From positions 1,426,001-1,490,000 of the forward strand of contig JAGKQI010000102.1 of the NCBI GenBank assembly GCA_018806915.1: a stretch of 64,000 bases of DNA, read 5' to 3'. A model generated the notes under the pieces. That model saw only the letters and a program-made list of their open reading frames with translations. It was not told the DNA's origin and searched no databases. The position numbers were made by a program, and so were the translations under genes. Of the stretch, positions 1 to 12,478 are shown one piece after another (position 1 is the first letter of the stretch; each line of letters starts with the position of its first letter). This DNA comes from Phytophthora colocasiae. Lineage: Eukaryota > Oomycota > Peronosporomycetes > Peronosporales > Peronosporaceae.

Positions 1-177
1 CCACATCAGAATGCAAAAAATTACATTTCGCTGTGTTAACCTGTTGATATGATGAAAATAATTCTCAACATGAACGCATACTAAAATCAAGTTATTTCGC
101 CGCCCGCGTATTTTTCAACTTGCGACATCTGGTAACATTGACGTCGTCACTGTAGATCACGAAGCGCTTGCTCACGG

Positions 178-1746
178 ATGCCGCCGACAGGAGCTGCTGC
201 TGCCGCCGCTGCGGCGGCCTCCATCGCCTCTGGAATGACTCGCGTGGCTCTGGCTCCTGTGCCACCAGGAGCCCTCGCTTGCCAGCGAGACTCGTCGCTA
301 CGCTCGCTACGTACAGCTGTATACGCATGTCATGAACGAGTGATTCCTGCCACCAAAAAGACCAAGGCCCAGCGCTTCTACGAGGTCGAACTGCAGGATA
401 CAGGTGCGTAAGCAATTGCAAGTATCTTGCAACTTGCCGGATTGCAGCCGAGCAAACGGATTCACTGATTTGATCTGCTAACAATGATATGATTATGGCG
501 TTTGCTGGTGTCGTGCAGTGCTCTTCCCCGAGGGTGGAGGACAGCCTTGGGATACAGGAAGCATTAACGACGTGCCAGTGGACCAAGTGTACGTGAAAGA
601 TGGGCGCTGTGTGCACCGCATCCCGGTACAGGATGGAACCCCGGCGCCGTTCGTGGAGGGCGAAGAGGTCGTTGCCCGAGTTGACTGGGCTCGCCGCTTG
701 GACCACATGCAGCAGCACTCTGCGCAGCACCTCTTTAGCGCGATCGCGGAGAAGTATGGATACGATACCACCACGTGGTCTCTTGGGGAAGAGCGTTGCA
801 ATGTGGAGCTCGTCCCGATGAATGGAGCAATGGCGAACGCAAATGGCAAAAAGGGAAACAAAGAGAAAAACGTGATTCCTATTGATGTACTGGAAAAGAT
901 TGAGGCAGATGTCAACGAAGCTATTGTTGCAGGGCTGGGCATGACACCGTCATTTGCTAACCCAGGGACAGATGAATGGAACAAGATCGCTGCGAAATTT
1001 GATCCTGGACAAATGCCGAAGGCAATGCGAATTGTGACTATTGACGGTTTGGATGTTAACCCTTGCTGCGGAACACACGTCCAGAATTTAGCACAAATTC
1101 GTTCACTCCATGTGTTGAGTACGGAGTTTGCCCGCGGAGCTTCTCGCGTTTGGTTCGTGGCTGGAGAGCGTGTGAACCGCGAATTTTCTCGAATGTGCGT
1201 ACTCGTGTTGTTAGCGGAGGGTAGTTGTTTTCGTTTAGCTCACTACTTCATGTCCTATGCATTGGCTACAGGTTGAGAAACGAGAATGCTATGACGAAGC
1301 TTTTGAGTTCTGCTCCGGATGACCATGCCTCTCGTGTGGAGAAGTTGCTTCGCTTTCAAAAGACCGCAACGAAAGAGCTGAAAAACTTGCAGAAGGAGCT
1401 TGCGACTGCTATTGCTCGTGATCTGGTGACACGAACGAGCGAAGGTGTTGTCACCTACCATCGCGATGAGGGGGATCTTGGTTTCCTGCAGATACTACTG
1501 CGTTTTGTTGGAGATGCAAAGACTAGCGCTGTGTTCGTACTCACTGCTGGCCAACTGCGTGGTGAAGGACTTTTCCTAATTGCTGGACCTCCTGAGTTCA
1601 TCATCGCTCACGGAAGGTCTGTGCTACCACTAATTGATGGAAAAGGCGGTGGTGGTAAGAACGGTATCATTCAGGGCAAGGCGAAAGCTTTAGCCAACAT
1701 TGATGCCTTGACTGCGAAGCTTCATGAATTGCACCAGCAACAATGA
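178..1746 (+). CDS. AARSD1: AlaX/AARSD1-type alanyl-tRNA editing protein
   Basis: This protein should hydrolyse serine or glycine mischarged on tRNA-Ala, acting in trans. Proposed exons are 178-403, 519-1194 and 1272-1746; both introns (about 115 and 77 bp) are GT-AG and keep the frame, giving about 458 codons. The motif LFPEGGGQP follows the first junction. The two zinc-binding motifs of the editing domain are visible: HSAQH near residue 142 and CCGTHV further on. The C-terminal part contains the GGGKNG stretch found in AARSD1 proteins. The alanine-rich N-terminus before ACQRDS is not conserved in the family, so the true start may be the ATG at 235. Domain order and length fit AARSD1 of animals. 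Family assignment is from motifs only. Confidence 0.9.
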
Positions 1747-1892
1747 GTTCCTGTTTGTCAGTGACTGACGAGGATACGTTGTTCAACTCCGCTATTATTT
1801 GTTCTAAGAGTGTGATGCTGAGGTTCGTCAGCTCTTGTAGTTATTTTCTCTTGTTTTGCTGTTCGTAAACGACAATGGTAGCGCCAGTCCCT

Positions 1893-3395
1893 TTACACCA
1901 CCAATGTGTATCCGCGGCGGCGAGCCGTGTAGACCTTGAAGGCAGCGAAAGCCACTCCAACCATAAAGGCAATGCCAATTACAGTCAAGAAAGAAACACC
2001 AGAGAAGGCATGGTTGCCCTCTACCGCGGGTCCCTGCGCAAGAGCTTGCCCTTGGCCCAAAACTGGCTTGTGGTAGTCGCAAATAGCGTCCCAAGTGCCG
2101 GTTCCAGCAATATGGTTGGTGATGATCTTATTGAACTCATCAAGAGGGCAATCATGGACGGAGCACTTCGTCAATTTAATCTGCTCACGCTTTGTGAATG
2201 GCGACCACATGTACGTTCGCACGAAGTAAGACTCCTTCGCTTCTGGCTGCTTCTGAATCTCTTCAGCGGTAAGTGGCCGCGCGCGGAGCTCAAAGAACAT
2301 TGTCGTTCCAGGGTGAAGAGATGACACATTAAGAGCGGTCGGTAAACCCTTGAAGTGGAATTCCCAGCCGAGCATCATGCCTAGGCCGTGAAGCAGCTCG
2401 CGGTGACCGTGGAACGAGAAGTAGCGATATTCTGCTGGCGACGGAGCTGTCGGTACAGCTCCACCCTGAAGAGTGTCGATTAATAAGTCTCCAAAGCCAC
2501 CCACCCAGTACGTGATCTCGCGATCCGTCGAGTAGTATCTCTCCATGAGGTTCGTGAACGCTAACTGCTCTAGCTTCTCACGGGCCTCAACCGTCATACC
2601 CTCGGGAAGAGGGAGGCCCTCGTCGCGATCGAAGACAAACATGTCAGCCAAGTCCTTGACACCCAGCACAACGTCCTCTCCACCAGGAATATTGGGGATA
2701 TCCTCAACAGCGACACCACACACCTCACCCAATTGGTTGAGGACGTCATTGTACTGGTCAAAGAGTTCAGGAGCACGGGTCTTGGCGTACACATCTAGAT
2801 CCGCATCCATCGTGCTCTTGCAGGGACCCTTAGGAGCCGCAAATGCATGCTCGTTCTCCACGAGCTGCATAGTGATCGGTACAGGCTGACGCGGGAAGCC
2901 GTGTGGGCCCGTTCCGTCCGGATACAATCCGTAGCCCAGGGCCGTGGCGCTTTGCGAGCAGCGCGTAGCGGCGTCGGCGCGGAAGTACGTCTCAAAGTGC
3001 GAATGGTTCACACCATTGAGCGAGCGTGACAGGAAGGCCGCCTCGTGCTGCGGCTCATCCACCATGTACGTCTTGCGGACATGCTCGCCCACAGCCTGTA
3101 GCTGCTTCATCCCGACCTCTGTGAGCTGTGTAAGTGGCACCTTGTACGCATCAAGGTTGTCCTTGTTGCGCGGGCACGTGACCTTCACTACATCATTTGG
3201 TGCACGGCTCCCGTGGCGAGAAAGCGTCACGAGGCGACGGAGTTCACTGCTGCATTTGACAGTCAGAATCCATCATCCTAACGGGATTCGTACCATGCGT
3301 GGGACGTACCTTGGAGCGACATCATCGGCCGAGACGGCTCCAGTAGCCAGAACCGATAGCAACAGCGTGGATGCGAGTCGGAAGGCACGCACCAT
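1893..3395 (-). CDS. Membrane-anchored histidine acid phosphatase
   Basis: This is a phosphomonoesterase of the histidine phosphatase branch 2 family, predicted to act in the endomembrane or lysosome lumen or at the cell surface. Exon 1 (3395-3310) encodes a signal peptide ending near AVSADD. A 60-bp intron follows, then exon 2 (3249-1893); the phases agree and give about 480 residues. The catalytic motif RHGSRAP sits near residues 40-46, and FSFHGHRELL lies where these enzymes carry the second catalytic histidine. The C-terminus has one membrane span (SFLTVIGIAFMVGVAFAAF) and a short basic tail ending GYTLVV. That layout is type I, like lysosomal acid phosphatase. Substrate is not predictable; a multiple inositol polyphosphate phosphatase-like role is an alternative. 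It converges tail-to-tail with the AARSD1 gene. Confidence 0.88.
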
Positions 3396-4311
3396 TTCAC
3401 TCTGACTTGCGGCACCTGCGTCTGGGAATGAGATTGGAAGAGTGACGGGCACAAAAGCTGAGGCTCTAAAAAAAGAAGCCTTCAACGGCCAGGTACCGGC
3501 TGTGCACGTTATTATTTTTTTACCTGCATCTCGAAGATTCCGACGAGCATGCAAACCGTTGAAACAACTACATGTATCTTGCCGCCGCGCCGCGGACCGC
3601 GGGGGGGGGGGGTTGGCATTTGCGAACAGCAGCAGAATTGCGTTGAGGGTGGCCGAGGTGAATGATGATAGTTTTACAGACGAGCAATGACCAGGCATCG
3701 AAAATCGGCAAGACGACAGTACATGTATGATACTGTACATATCATTGTATGTTCGGCTTGGTGCCAAATTGGCAGCTCACTCACTGCCAGTGAGTCACTG
3801 GGCAGGAAGAGCACCACGAATTATTACATGCTTGAAGTGCAAATCGAATTGTGTTAATGTAATTCTTCCGAGTATCTTGCTGGGCTTTTGTGATAGGCTC
3901 TACATGATACTGAGGCGTTTGCTTACCATTTGAAATACACCTTACCCTGCACAGCAAATGCACGCATCCTGCATTTGCGGTACTTGTATTTTTGCTCTAC
4001 ATGTTGCTGTGTTGAAGTAGTATGGATACTTTCTGTTTTGTCCAATAATACGACGCCAATTTTCAGCCTATCGAGAGAGCGTACTTAACGCGCGCGCCAG
4101 GATCAGGCGGCGTGTGTCCTCATATCATTGGTTAAAACGCTGTCATAGCCTTATGCAATTGGCCGAATTAACACCTGGTTTGAAGCTCGAACTTCCCCCT
4201 CTTGCGATCTCGCGATCATACAGTCAGTTTAGCAGCGCTCCGCTCGGCCCGATCAAGACCAGGAAGGTGTCGACATTTAGACCGGGGGAACGCTTTACCA
4301 GATAGAGAGAC
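3396..4311. other. Intergenic region between phosphatase and SEC31
   Basis: This is the divergent spacer between the phosphatase start and the SEC31 start. It holds a run of G near 3600 and only short open frames with no recognisable motif. Promoters of both genes should lie here. I see no RNA gene or repeat. Confidence 0.5.
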
Positions 4312-7300
4312 ATGTCGCTGCTGAAGGAAATTCAAGCAAACGCGGCCGTGGCTTGGAGCCCCGTGAAGCGGCGCGCGGAGATCTTGGCGCTCGGCTCCAA
4401 GGGCGACGGAGGCGTCGGCTTTGAGAATACAGGCGGCGAGTTCAAGCTCGTGTCCATGGACCTTAGCGACCCTAGTCGCGGTATGATCACGTTGGGGTCC
4501 ATTAAGACGGCGTCGCGGTTCACGTCGCTGGCCTGGCGCGACGTTCCGCGCCACCACGACACGTGCCCGTACGGTATCATCGCAGGTGGAATGGCAGATG
4601 GCTCTGTTTCACTCTGGAACCCTGCACTTATGCTAGACCGCGAGCCTGGTACAGATGCGCCGGCGTCCTGCGAAATCGGACGTATCACACGCCACAAGGG
4701 CGCGGTCAACGCGCTGCAATTCAACCCCCACGAAGACAGCGCACATCTGTTGGCCTCGGGCGGCAGCGACGGTGAAGTGTACATTATGTCGCTAGAGAAG
4801 TTGGCGAGCCCCGGTGTTTTCACACCTGGAGGCCCTACTACTCCCCAGGCGCAGGCCAATGAAATCACAAGCGTAGCGTGGAACACCCAAGTGAACTACA
4901 TCCTGGCCACGGGCTCGCAGAACGGATCGGTTGTGGTCTGGGATCTTAAGCAGAAGAAACCTTGGTGCGAGCTGCGTGACCCCGCACGTGGAGCTGCCAC
5001 TGCTATTGCATGGAACCCCAACGAGGGACTGCAGATCGCGACCGCCTCGGGTGATGACCAACACCCCTCAGTGAAGCTCTGGGACCTGCGCAACTCGACT
5101 AGTACACCGTTGGCCGAGTTCCACGACCACACAGCCGGCGTGCTTTCGATGTCATGGTGTCCCAACGACCCTGGGCTCATTCTGTCGTGCGGCAAGGACA
5201 ACCGCACGCTTTTGTGGGATCTCTTTTCGCGCAAGACCATCGTGGAATTCCCCTCAGATGCCCCCAACGCCCCACCTATGGGGTCAGATCAGTTCTTTGG
5301 TGGTGGTCTTGCTGGCCAGCGTCGTTGGAATGTTCAGTGGTCCCCTCACGTTCCTGCCGTTGCTTCGACGTGCTCGCTAGACGGTAAACTGCAGATTTGG
5401 GGTGTATCCGGCGGTGGTAACCCTGCGTGCCGTCCACCGAAGTGGATGCGTCGCCCTGCTGGCGCTGCTTTCGGATTTGGCGGCAAGCTGGTAACTATCG
5501 CTAACCCACAGGAACCCATGGGTCCTAACGGTGACCACCGTCGCCTCATTCATGTGCAGCGTGTGATTAGTGACACAGGCCTGGTTGCTGAGGCTGAGGC
5601 CTTGGACCGCTCGTTGGAAACGAAGGATTTTAAAGGACACTGTGAACAGAAGATTGCGTCGGCAGCAACAGCAGAAGAGCGAAGCGTGTGGAGTTTTATG
5701 AAGATCCTGTTTGAAAAAGATGCGCGTCAGCATCTGCTGCTTCACCTTGGTTTGGACGCCGAAAAAATTAACGAGTTGAACGCTAAATTCAATCCCGAGG
5801 CTGCCGCTGCTCAACCTGTTGCCGAGCCGGCAGCACAGCCCGTTGGACCGCAGGTGGATCCTGTGACGGGAGCGTTGCTCAGTGACCGGATCGATGTGCG
5901 TATTTTTTTGTGGGAATGCCAATTCATTTATTCGTGTAGCTCACCCTTTGATTTATGTCATGTGCTGTATGTAGTCTGGTATGGGAGCCGATGATGTTTT
6001 CTCATCAGGATTCCACCCGAATGGTGGAGATGATACTGCCGGTGCTACGCCTGCATCTCCGTTGTCGGATGTCTCTGCTCTAGCTGCTGCACTACCTTCT
6101 GCATTAGACGAGGACAAGAGCAAGCGTCTCGATGCGGTGCCCGCGCCTATATACACAGAAGAATCCGAGAACACGTTGATGCAGGCACTGTTGGTGGGTA
6201 ACTTCGAAGTGGCCGTCAACTGCTGCTTGGCTTACAACCAGCTTGCAGATGCACTGCTGCTTGCTTCCTGCGGCGGACCTGAGCTTTGGGAGAAGACCCA
6301 GCGGGCGTTCTTCGCCCACCAGCAACGCCCTGTTATGCGTGTGGTTTCTGCTATTATCAAGAACGAGCTGACCGAACTTGTCGATGTGTCTGACCTCGCT
6401 GAGTGGCGTGAAACTTTGGCCATCTTGAGCACCTACGCTAAAAGCGAGGAGTTTCCGTTGCTTTGCGACAAATTGGCCACGCGACTGGAGGCGGCTGGCG
6501 ACTTGCACTCAGCTACGTTGTGCTTTATGTGTGCCGTGAACGTTGAGAAGACTGTGAATGCGTGGTGCAAGGAGAGCGAATTCGAGGCTCGTACACACGG
6601 TCACACCTTTGCTCTCCACCGTCTTGTTGAGAAGGTGTCTGTGTTTGCCATGGCTGTTGATCAGCCTGACCAATCGATGGGTCAGGAGGTGGCTCAGCGT
6701 TTTGCTGAGTATGCTTCACTGGTACGTTGCAAGTAAATCCTCCATTGCCAGTAAAGTTGTCTTTCTAACATTCTCGTCTGTGTCTTGTTAGATGGCTGCG
6801 GAAGGCCGCCTGGACATCGCCGCAAAGTATGCTCGTTTCCCGGACCTCAGTTGCGCGATCCTGAAGGATCGCATTTACAACGCGTACCCCACGCAGGGCT
6901 ACCAGCCACCTCCGTTTCCGTTTGATGTGGTTCAGGTTCAAACACAAGAGCAGATTCAGCAGCAACAGCAGCAACAGCAGCAGCATCAGCAACAACAGCA
7001 GCGCCAGGCTACCCAGCAACAGCAGAGAAGTTATGGCAACAGGCCCGCCTACGGGGCAGGAAGAAACCAGTATGGTGCTCCTGCTGCTCCTACGCCGGCT
7101 CCCGCTGCAGCCCCTATGCCTACTCCTGGGGCCTATGGAGGTCAAGGTGCCAGCTACCAACAGCAGCAGCAGCAGCAGCAGGCCCCAGCGCCGACACCAA
7201 CTTTCCCTGGGCGTCCTGGTGGATACCAGGCTACACCTCAGCAACCTGCGTACGCTGCCACCCCAGGATTGCCTCCGCAACCGCAGCAGTCTGGAGGTTA

Positions 7301-8308
7301 CCCAAATCAACATCAGCCTGCTTTCCCTGGTCAGTCTACCCCGTCTCCGTACCCCGGAAACCATGCATCGACACCATTCCCTGGTCAATCTGCGGCCCCT
7401 CCACCCTTCCCGGGCCAGGGGCAGCAGCAACAAGCACCGCCGCAACAGCCTGGATACAATCGCCCGCAACAACCAGGCTTCCCAGGCCAACAACACCAGC
7501 CCCACGGAGGTTTCTCGTCGGGTCCTCCGTCGTCATCTGGCAGTCGTCAACCGATGTACTCTGGTCCTTCGTCTACTGGTGGCACTCCGCACATGTCTGG
7601 AATGCCATCCCCGGCATACGGAGGTGCCCCTCGCCCCGGAACGGGCTTTGGGGCCCCTCCTGCCCCAGCTTCACCATCTATTCCTCAAGGTACGGGGGTA
7701 AATCCACTCACTGCTGCGATGGGGTCATCGCGTATTGCAAAGCCGTCTGTTGATATGACTTCGCATCAGCGCGACGGGTTTGTCAGCAGTGTGGGCAACA
7801 AGGAACTGACACTTAAATATGGGAATGCTTCGACAGCCTCTCTCTCGCCTGTCGCGAGCTCTGGTTCGAAGGCTGGTGACTTCCCCCCGGATGTTGTGCC
7901 GGGAAGTACTGAGAATGTCGGTCCACAGGATCTTCCTATTGTGAATGCCTTCAACGATCTCGTGAGCCAGCTTCAGAGTCTTCCTCTCACTATGGTACGT
8001 TGAAGGTCATTCAGAAGAACATCTAGTGAACGTGTGCCTAACGAGTGTTTTGTTTACAGATGGAGCAAAAGCAGTTGCAGGAGATCCAAAAGGGCAAGGA
8101 GATCATGTTCACCAAGCTTAACATTGGCGCTCTATCGCCAGAGGTTGTGTCGCGACTGCACGAGATGGTGGCGTGTTTCGGACAGCGCGATTTTGGCAAC
8201 GCACAGACTATCTACGTGGCGTTGACTGCCTCGGAATGGGCACACCACAAAGACTGGCTGCGTGGACTCAAGTCGCTCATCCACATCTCCATGAAGCGTT
8301 TTAGATAA
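4312..8308 (+). CDS. SEC31: COPII outer-coat protein SEC31
   Basis: SEC31 pairs with SEC13 to form the outer cage of COPII vesicles at endoplasmic reticulum exit sites. Exons are 4312-5895, 5975-6721, 6792-7994 and 8060-8308. All three introns (79, 70 and 65 bp) fall between codons, giving about 1,260 residues, the normal size for SEC31. The first 400 residues carry WD40 blades, with repeats such as GSVSLWNP, GSVVVWDLK, PSVKLWDLR and RTLLWDLFS. An alpha-solenoid region follows in exon 2. Exon 3 is a glutamine- and proline-rich linker of the kind that binds SEC23/SAR1. Exon 4 encodes the conserved C-terminal helical segment (ALTASEWAHHKDWLRGLKSL). The order of domains leaves little doubt about the assignment. 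Confidence 0.95.
6947..7180 (+). repeat. SEC31: CAG/CAA polyglutamine tracts in SEC31
   Basis: Two interrupted CAG/CAA tracts lie at about 6955-7025 and 7158-7180. They encode glutamine runs with histidine and arginine interruptions inside the proline-rich linker of SEC31. Mixed codons reduce slippage, but length polymorphism between strains is likely. Confidence 0.8.
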
Positions 8309-9231
8309 ACTGTCCAAACAGTAGGCGGCTGGAGGGAGTACAGGACAACAAGCGGCTACAGGTCACGAAGTGAAGTGATCGCATAGGTCCACCGTAAGCC
8401 GAAACGCAGATAAACTAGCAAGTGTGCCATCGTCTTCTTACATTTTTCAAAAAGAAGCTGGACGTTACAACATGCTCTAACTTTTCGAGAAAGTTGGAAG
8501 TTACAACAAACGAAGCCAACAAAAACTAGTTGTTGGAGACAGGTGAAGAGAATCTCAACCAAGCGTTCGTTGCACCCAGAACTGCAGACTGCTGATGATT
8601 TGGAGGAAGGTCGCGTCACATGGCTGAGACCGGTCAGCACAGTGAGTTCGCCGCACGAACTTTTTCATGGCGAGCTGTACCATAAAGCTTATGAGCAAGC
8701 CACTGCGGAGTAGATTACCGTACCCGAGGCCAAGCACCGGCGAGGGCCAGTGCACTTCTCCGTCATCATCATGATATGCACTTTCAATTGCAGATGTCGC
8801 GCCCCCAAGCAGCCACGCCTAAAACTTTCGCTCCTCGACTCTGCCAACGCCAGACGGACAGGACCCTCTACCAGACTGCGTTAAACCGACAAAGCCAAGC
8901 AACATGCTGCAGAACAACCGGCAACAGATTCTCCCCCACTGATACACGTGTACGGATCTCGACGTGAGATGCACAGCGAGCCAAGTCTTTGGGTGATCGC
9001 TTGGTCGTCTTCAACTTGCGGACCAATAGTCCGGTGTCGTGACAAAACCGTGCGGTTTGTTCAGCATGACAACTGGTCAAAAAGGCGTCCAGCCAATCAA
9101 CATCCTTCATTTCAACTTCAACGTGTCAATGCAGCGCGCCAATGCCCTGGATCGCCGAAGTGAGAGACCGTCGTAAAGCCATTCCCCCATCTGCGCTCTA
9201 GCGACCACCACTCCAATTAACTTCTTTCACC
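8309..9231. other. Intergenic region between SEC31 and aminotransferase
   Basis: About 920 bp without a convincing gene. It holds only short open frames in shifting phases, with no known motif. The aminotransferase promoter should lie at its right end. Confidence 0.5.
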
Positions 9232-10351
9232 ATGCCCGGCAAGGTGCTCACGACCGCCACAGTCAACCCCAACATCGTCAAGGCTGAGTACGCCGTGCGA
9301 GGTGCACTGGTGCTCCGCTCGAACGTATACGAAGGACGTTTGGCACGTGGAGACAAGTCGCTTCCTTTCGACAAGGTCATACCGTGCAACATTGGCAACC
9401 CGCAGGTGCTGAAGCAAGAGCCGATCGAGTTCCACCGTCAGGTGCTGGCACTCGTCAACGTGCCGGGCCTCGTAGACCAACCGGAAGCGCAGAAACTTTT
9501 CCCACCGGATGCTATCGAACGTGCCAAGTTCTACATCGACAACATTGTTGGCGGAACGGGCGCGTACGGACACAGCAAGGGTGCAGGTGTAGTGCGCGAA
9601 GAGGTCGCACGCTTCATGCAGCGTCGCGATGGCCACCCTGCCGACCCGGAGGACATCTACCTCACGGACGGTGCCAGTCCAGCCGTGCAGAATTCTCTGC
9701 TGGCTCTGATCCGTGACGAGAACGACGCCATCTTGGCCCCCATCCCGCAGTACCCTCTGTACTCAGCCGCTATTGCCATTAACGGTGGCTCCCTCGTGGG
9801 CTACTACCTGGATGAGGCGAACGCCTGGGGTCTTGGCGTCAAGGAACTGGCACGTGCTGTGAAGGAGGCCCGTGACGCTGGCAAGACTGTGCGTGCTATG
9901 GCGGTGATCAACCCTGGCAACCCTACCGGCCAGTGTCTGTCTGAGGCGGGTATTCAAGAGATTGTCAGGTTCTGCAAGCGAGAAAATATTGTAATTCTGG
10001 CTGACGAAGTGTACCAGGAGAACGTGTACGCTGAAGGCAAGCGATTTGTGTCGTTCAAGAAGGTGCTCCGCGATATGGGTGAAGAGTACAACGATGTGGA
10101 ATTGATTTCGTTCCACTCGACGTCCAAGGGTTTTACGGGTGAATGTGGTCGTCGTGGTGGCTACATGGAGCTGGTGAATATTGACGATGGAGCCAAGGAG
10201 CAATTCTACAAGCTTATGTCGGTGAACCTTTGCTCTAACATCGAGGGCCAGCTGATGGTGGGAATGATGACCAACCCACCGCAACCCGGCGATGCGTCAT
10301 ATGAGCGTTATGTCGAACAGCGTGATGGCACCCTTAAGTCGCTTAAGTGAT

Positions 10352-10400
10352 GGAAAATCCTAACAAAGAGGCCCTTAGGGCCTCTTTGTTAGGATTTTCC
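10352..10400. repeat. Perfect 23-bp palindrome at left edge of Harbinger element
   Basis: The arms 10352-10374 and 10378-10400 are exact reverse complements around a TTA spacer. The right arm is the first 23 bp of the element's terminal repeat, so an extra inverted copy of the terminus lies outside the element. Confidence 0.85.
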
Positions 10401-10505
10401 GTCTCGTTAAGTTAAATCGTACCCGTATGGTTACCGAAAATCGTCTTTGTTTCGCGTCGCTTCAGAGACCAATGGTCTTCTCGCATTGCGAGATTATCTG
10501 CGGAT

Positions 10506-11540
10506 ATGGTGAGCGCGGGTGAAGAAGACTCCAGTCTGTCACTCCTTAGGGTCCCTGATCATAGTGAAGCCGCCGGAGAGGACCATGCGACAACTCCCCC
10601 TTCAGCACCAGCGCAGGCAGCGTCAGCTGTGTCCAAGGGGAAGTCGAAGCAGCGTCAGAAACGTGGAAGGCCCCCCAAAAAAGACAAAACGGAGCCGTTC
10701 AAGTGGACGGAAGCCCAGGCGAGCGTATTGCTAAAAATGCGCTACATTGAAATGCCCGATCGCTTCGACGGTGTTCGATCAAACCAGGACATCCGCGAGA
10801 GTTGGGAGATGCTAGCCGCTGGAGTCGAGAGAGAAATCCTTGCTGAGGTTGGTGCTGAGCAGTGCAAGAACAAGGTAGGACGTGTTCAGTTGGATCTTGC
10901 ATTATTTGTGTCTGACCTGATGCTTCTGCTGCAGCTGAAGCACCTCTTACGACTATGGACAGCCTACAATAGCGACCTTGCAAAAACTGGCAACTCGTCG
11001 GCTCCTATTGAGCCACCCTGCTTGGAGCTCATGCGAGACCTCTGGGGGCAGAAAGATGGTCTACAGGCATCGCCATTTATATCGTCTACTACCCAAAACC
11101 CTCCAGTCCACGCAGCGACTGCAGTATCAGTTAGCACTGTCACCAGCCGTACCGAAGAGCGTGCGGGGGTAAGGACTTCACCAATATCGTCATCGTCGTC
11201 AACCTCCACGACTACATCGTCAAAAGCAGCATCTCGACAGACGAAAAAAGCAAAAACGCAAGGGGAACATGTAGCAGAAGGTATGCATTCGTTGTCGAAG
11301 AGCATTTCCAAAGTGGCATCAGCAATAATTCGGAGCAGTCACGTGCCATCAGGGGGAGGCGAGGGCGAGGAGACGCCTCCGGTAACTCAACCAGTGCTCC
11401 AGGCGGTCATGCTGCAGCAACAGCACCAGGCTGAAATCTCAGAGCAGTTGCTTCAGCAGCAGCAGCTTCAGGCCCAAGTGATGCAGCAGATGCTCGCGCA
11501 ACTGACACAGATCGGAGATAAACTATCTCGTCACAATTGA
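10506..11540 (+). CDS. Harbinger Myb/SANT-like DNA-binding protein
   Basis: This is the second protein of Harbinger elements, thought to bring the nuclease to the nucleus and to the element ends. The N-terminal region has an AT-hook-like KRGRPPKK stretch, followed by a Myb/SANT-type segment starting FKWTEAQASVLLKMRY. A 60-bp segment at 10875-10934 has GT and AG borders in frame and interrupts the domain, so it is probably an intron; splicing it gives about 324 residues. The rest is serine-rich, then a glutamine-rich coiled coil. It converges with the nuclease gene and overlaps its end by a few bases. Confidence 0.75.
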   Translation: MVSAGEEDSSLSLLRVPDHSEAAGEDHATTPPSAPAQAASAVSKGKSKQRQKRGRPPKKDKTEPFKWTEAQASVLLKMRYIEMPDRFDGVRSNQDIRESWEMLAAGVEREILAEVGAEQCKNKVGRVQLDLALFVSDLMLLLQLKHLLRLWTAYNSDLAKTGNSSAPIEPPCLELMRDLWGQKDGLQASPFISSTTQNPPVHAATAVSVSTVTSRTEERAGVRTSPISSSSSTSTTTSSKAASRQTKKAKTQGEHVAEGMHSLSKSISKVASAIIRSSHVPSGGGEGEETPPVTQPVLQAVMLQQQHQAEISEQLLQQQQLQAQVMQQMLAQLTQIGDKLSRHN

Positions 11541-12478
11541 CATGAGTCTATCCCGTTTGGTGAGCGCTATCGCGCGAAGAGAAGCCGCAGGAAAGTGCTC
11601 TGGTGTGGCCACCACCTCCACGTCTTCGTCAGTTGCTTGAGGAAACGGGGCATCGTCCGCCAAATCTTGGAATAAGTTGTGCACCACAACCGTCGCAGCA
11701 ATGATACTGCAAACTTTATCAATCGTTTTTTCTCCCATAACTGTCAACAGTCGACGAAATCTACCTTTCCACCGTCCAAACGTTTGTTCTACTGTCATTC
11801 GAGTACTGGAATGGGCAAAGTTGAAGTCTTTGTCTTTGAGTAAGTTTCGCCCACCTTCCTCGCGAGGAAGATACGGTGTAATTAACTAAGGGTATAGTGT
11901 GTATCCGGAATCCCCAAGTAAATGTGTCTCCTTGGGCATTTGCGCACAATAACGATCACTCGAAGGCGCAAATTTCCACATTTTTTATCGGACCACGAGC
12001 CAGGAAACAAATCAATGGCTATGAACTTTAAATCTGCGTTCACAATTGCCTGCATGTTGATTGCGGGGTAACACTTTCGACAGTAGAATCCTCATAGTCA
12101 TCTGGTCTCTGAATGGCGATCAGCGAACCATCGACGGCTCCTGTTATACCTGGTATGCCTTTCTTCTGCTTAAATTTATTCTCGATGCTTCTCCACTCGT
12201 CTAGGTCTGGGAAAACGGACAACCTCCGCTAGAATACTGACCAAAAACGCCGTAAGCTCATCCACAGCAACGAAAAGAACAGCCTCATTCATACCCATCG
12301 CGTCAGCAGTCGATTGATACGACCCGGACGAACCGTAGAAGTACAGGACACCTGCAACTCGCTTTGCATAGCTGTGCTTGCGAAAAGTAGTGGTGCTAAA
12401 CGCAAAGCCCCGCCTCTGTAAGAACTCCACAAACGCGATGAAAGTCACTGGCGGCATCGTAAACGTTTGCACAACCAC
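11523..12478 (-). pseudogene. HARBI1-like transposase, broken
   Basis: This is the DDE nuclease of the Harbinger element, read in pieces on the minus strand. The N-terminal piece (12478-12176) contains the helical region GVLYFYGSSGSYQSTADAM. The next (12222-12040) contains VDGSLIAIQRP, with the first catalytic aspartate. Then LLGDSGYTLYP precedes an in-frame TAG, followed by LITPYLP, matching the second aspartate region. The last piece (11798-11523) contains MTVEQTFGRWKGRF with the glutamate. At least two frame changes and one stop separate these pieces, so no full-length nuclease can be made. Confidence 0.8.

Noticed and set aside
6765..7701. Long frames antisense and out of phase to SEC31 exon 3
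   Set aside because: They arise from the low-complexity glutamine/proline codons; the SEC31 frame is supported by phased introns on both sides.
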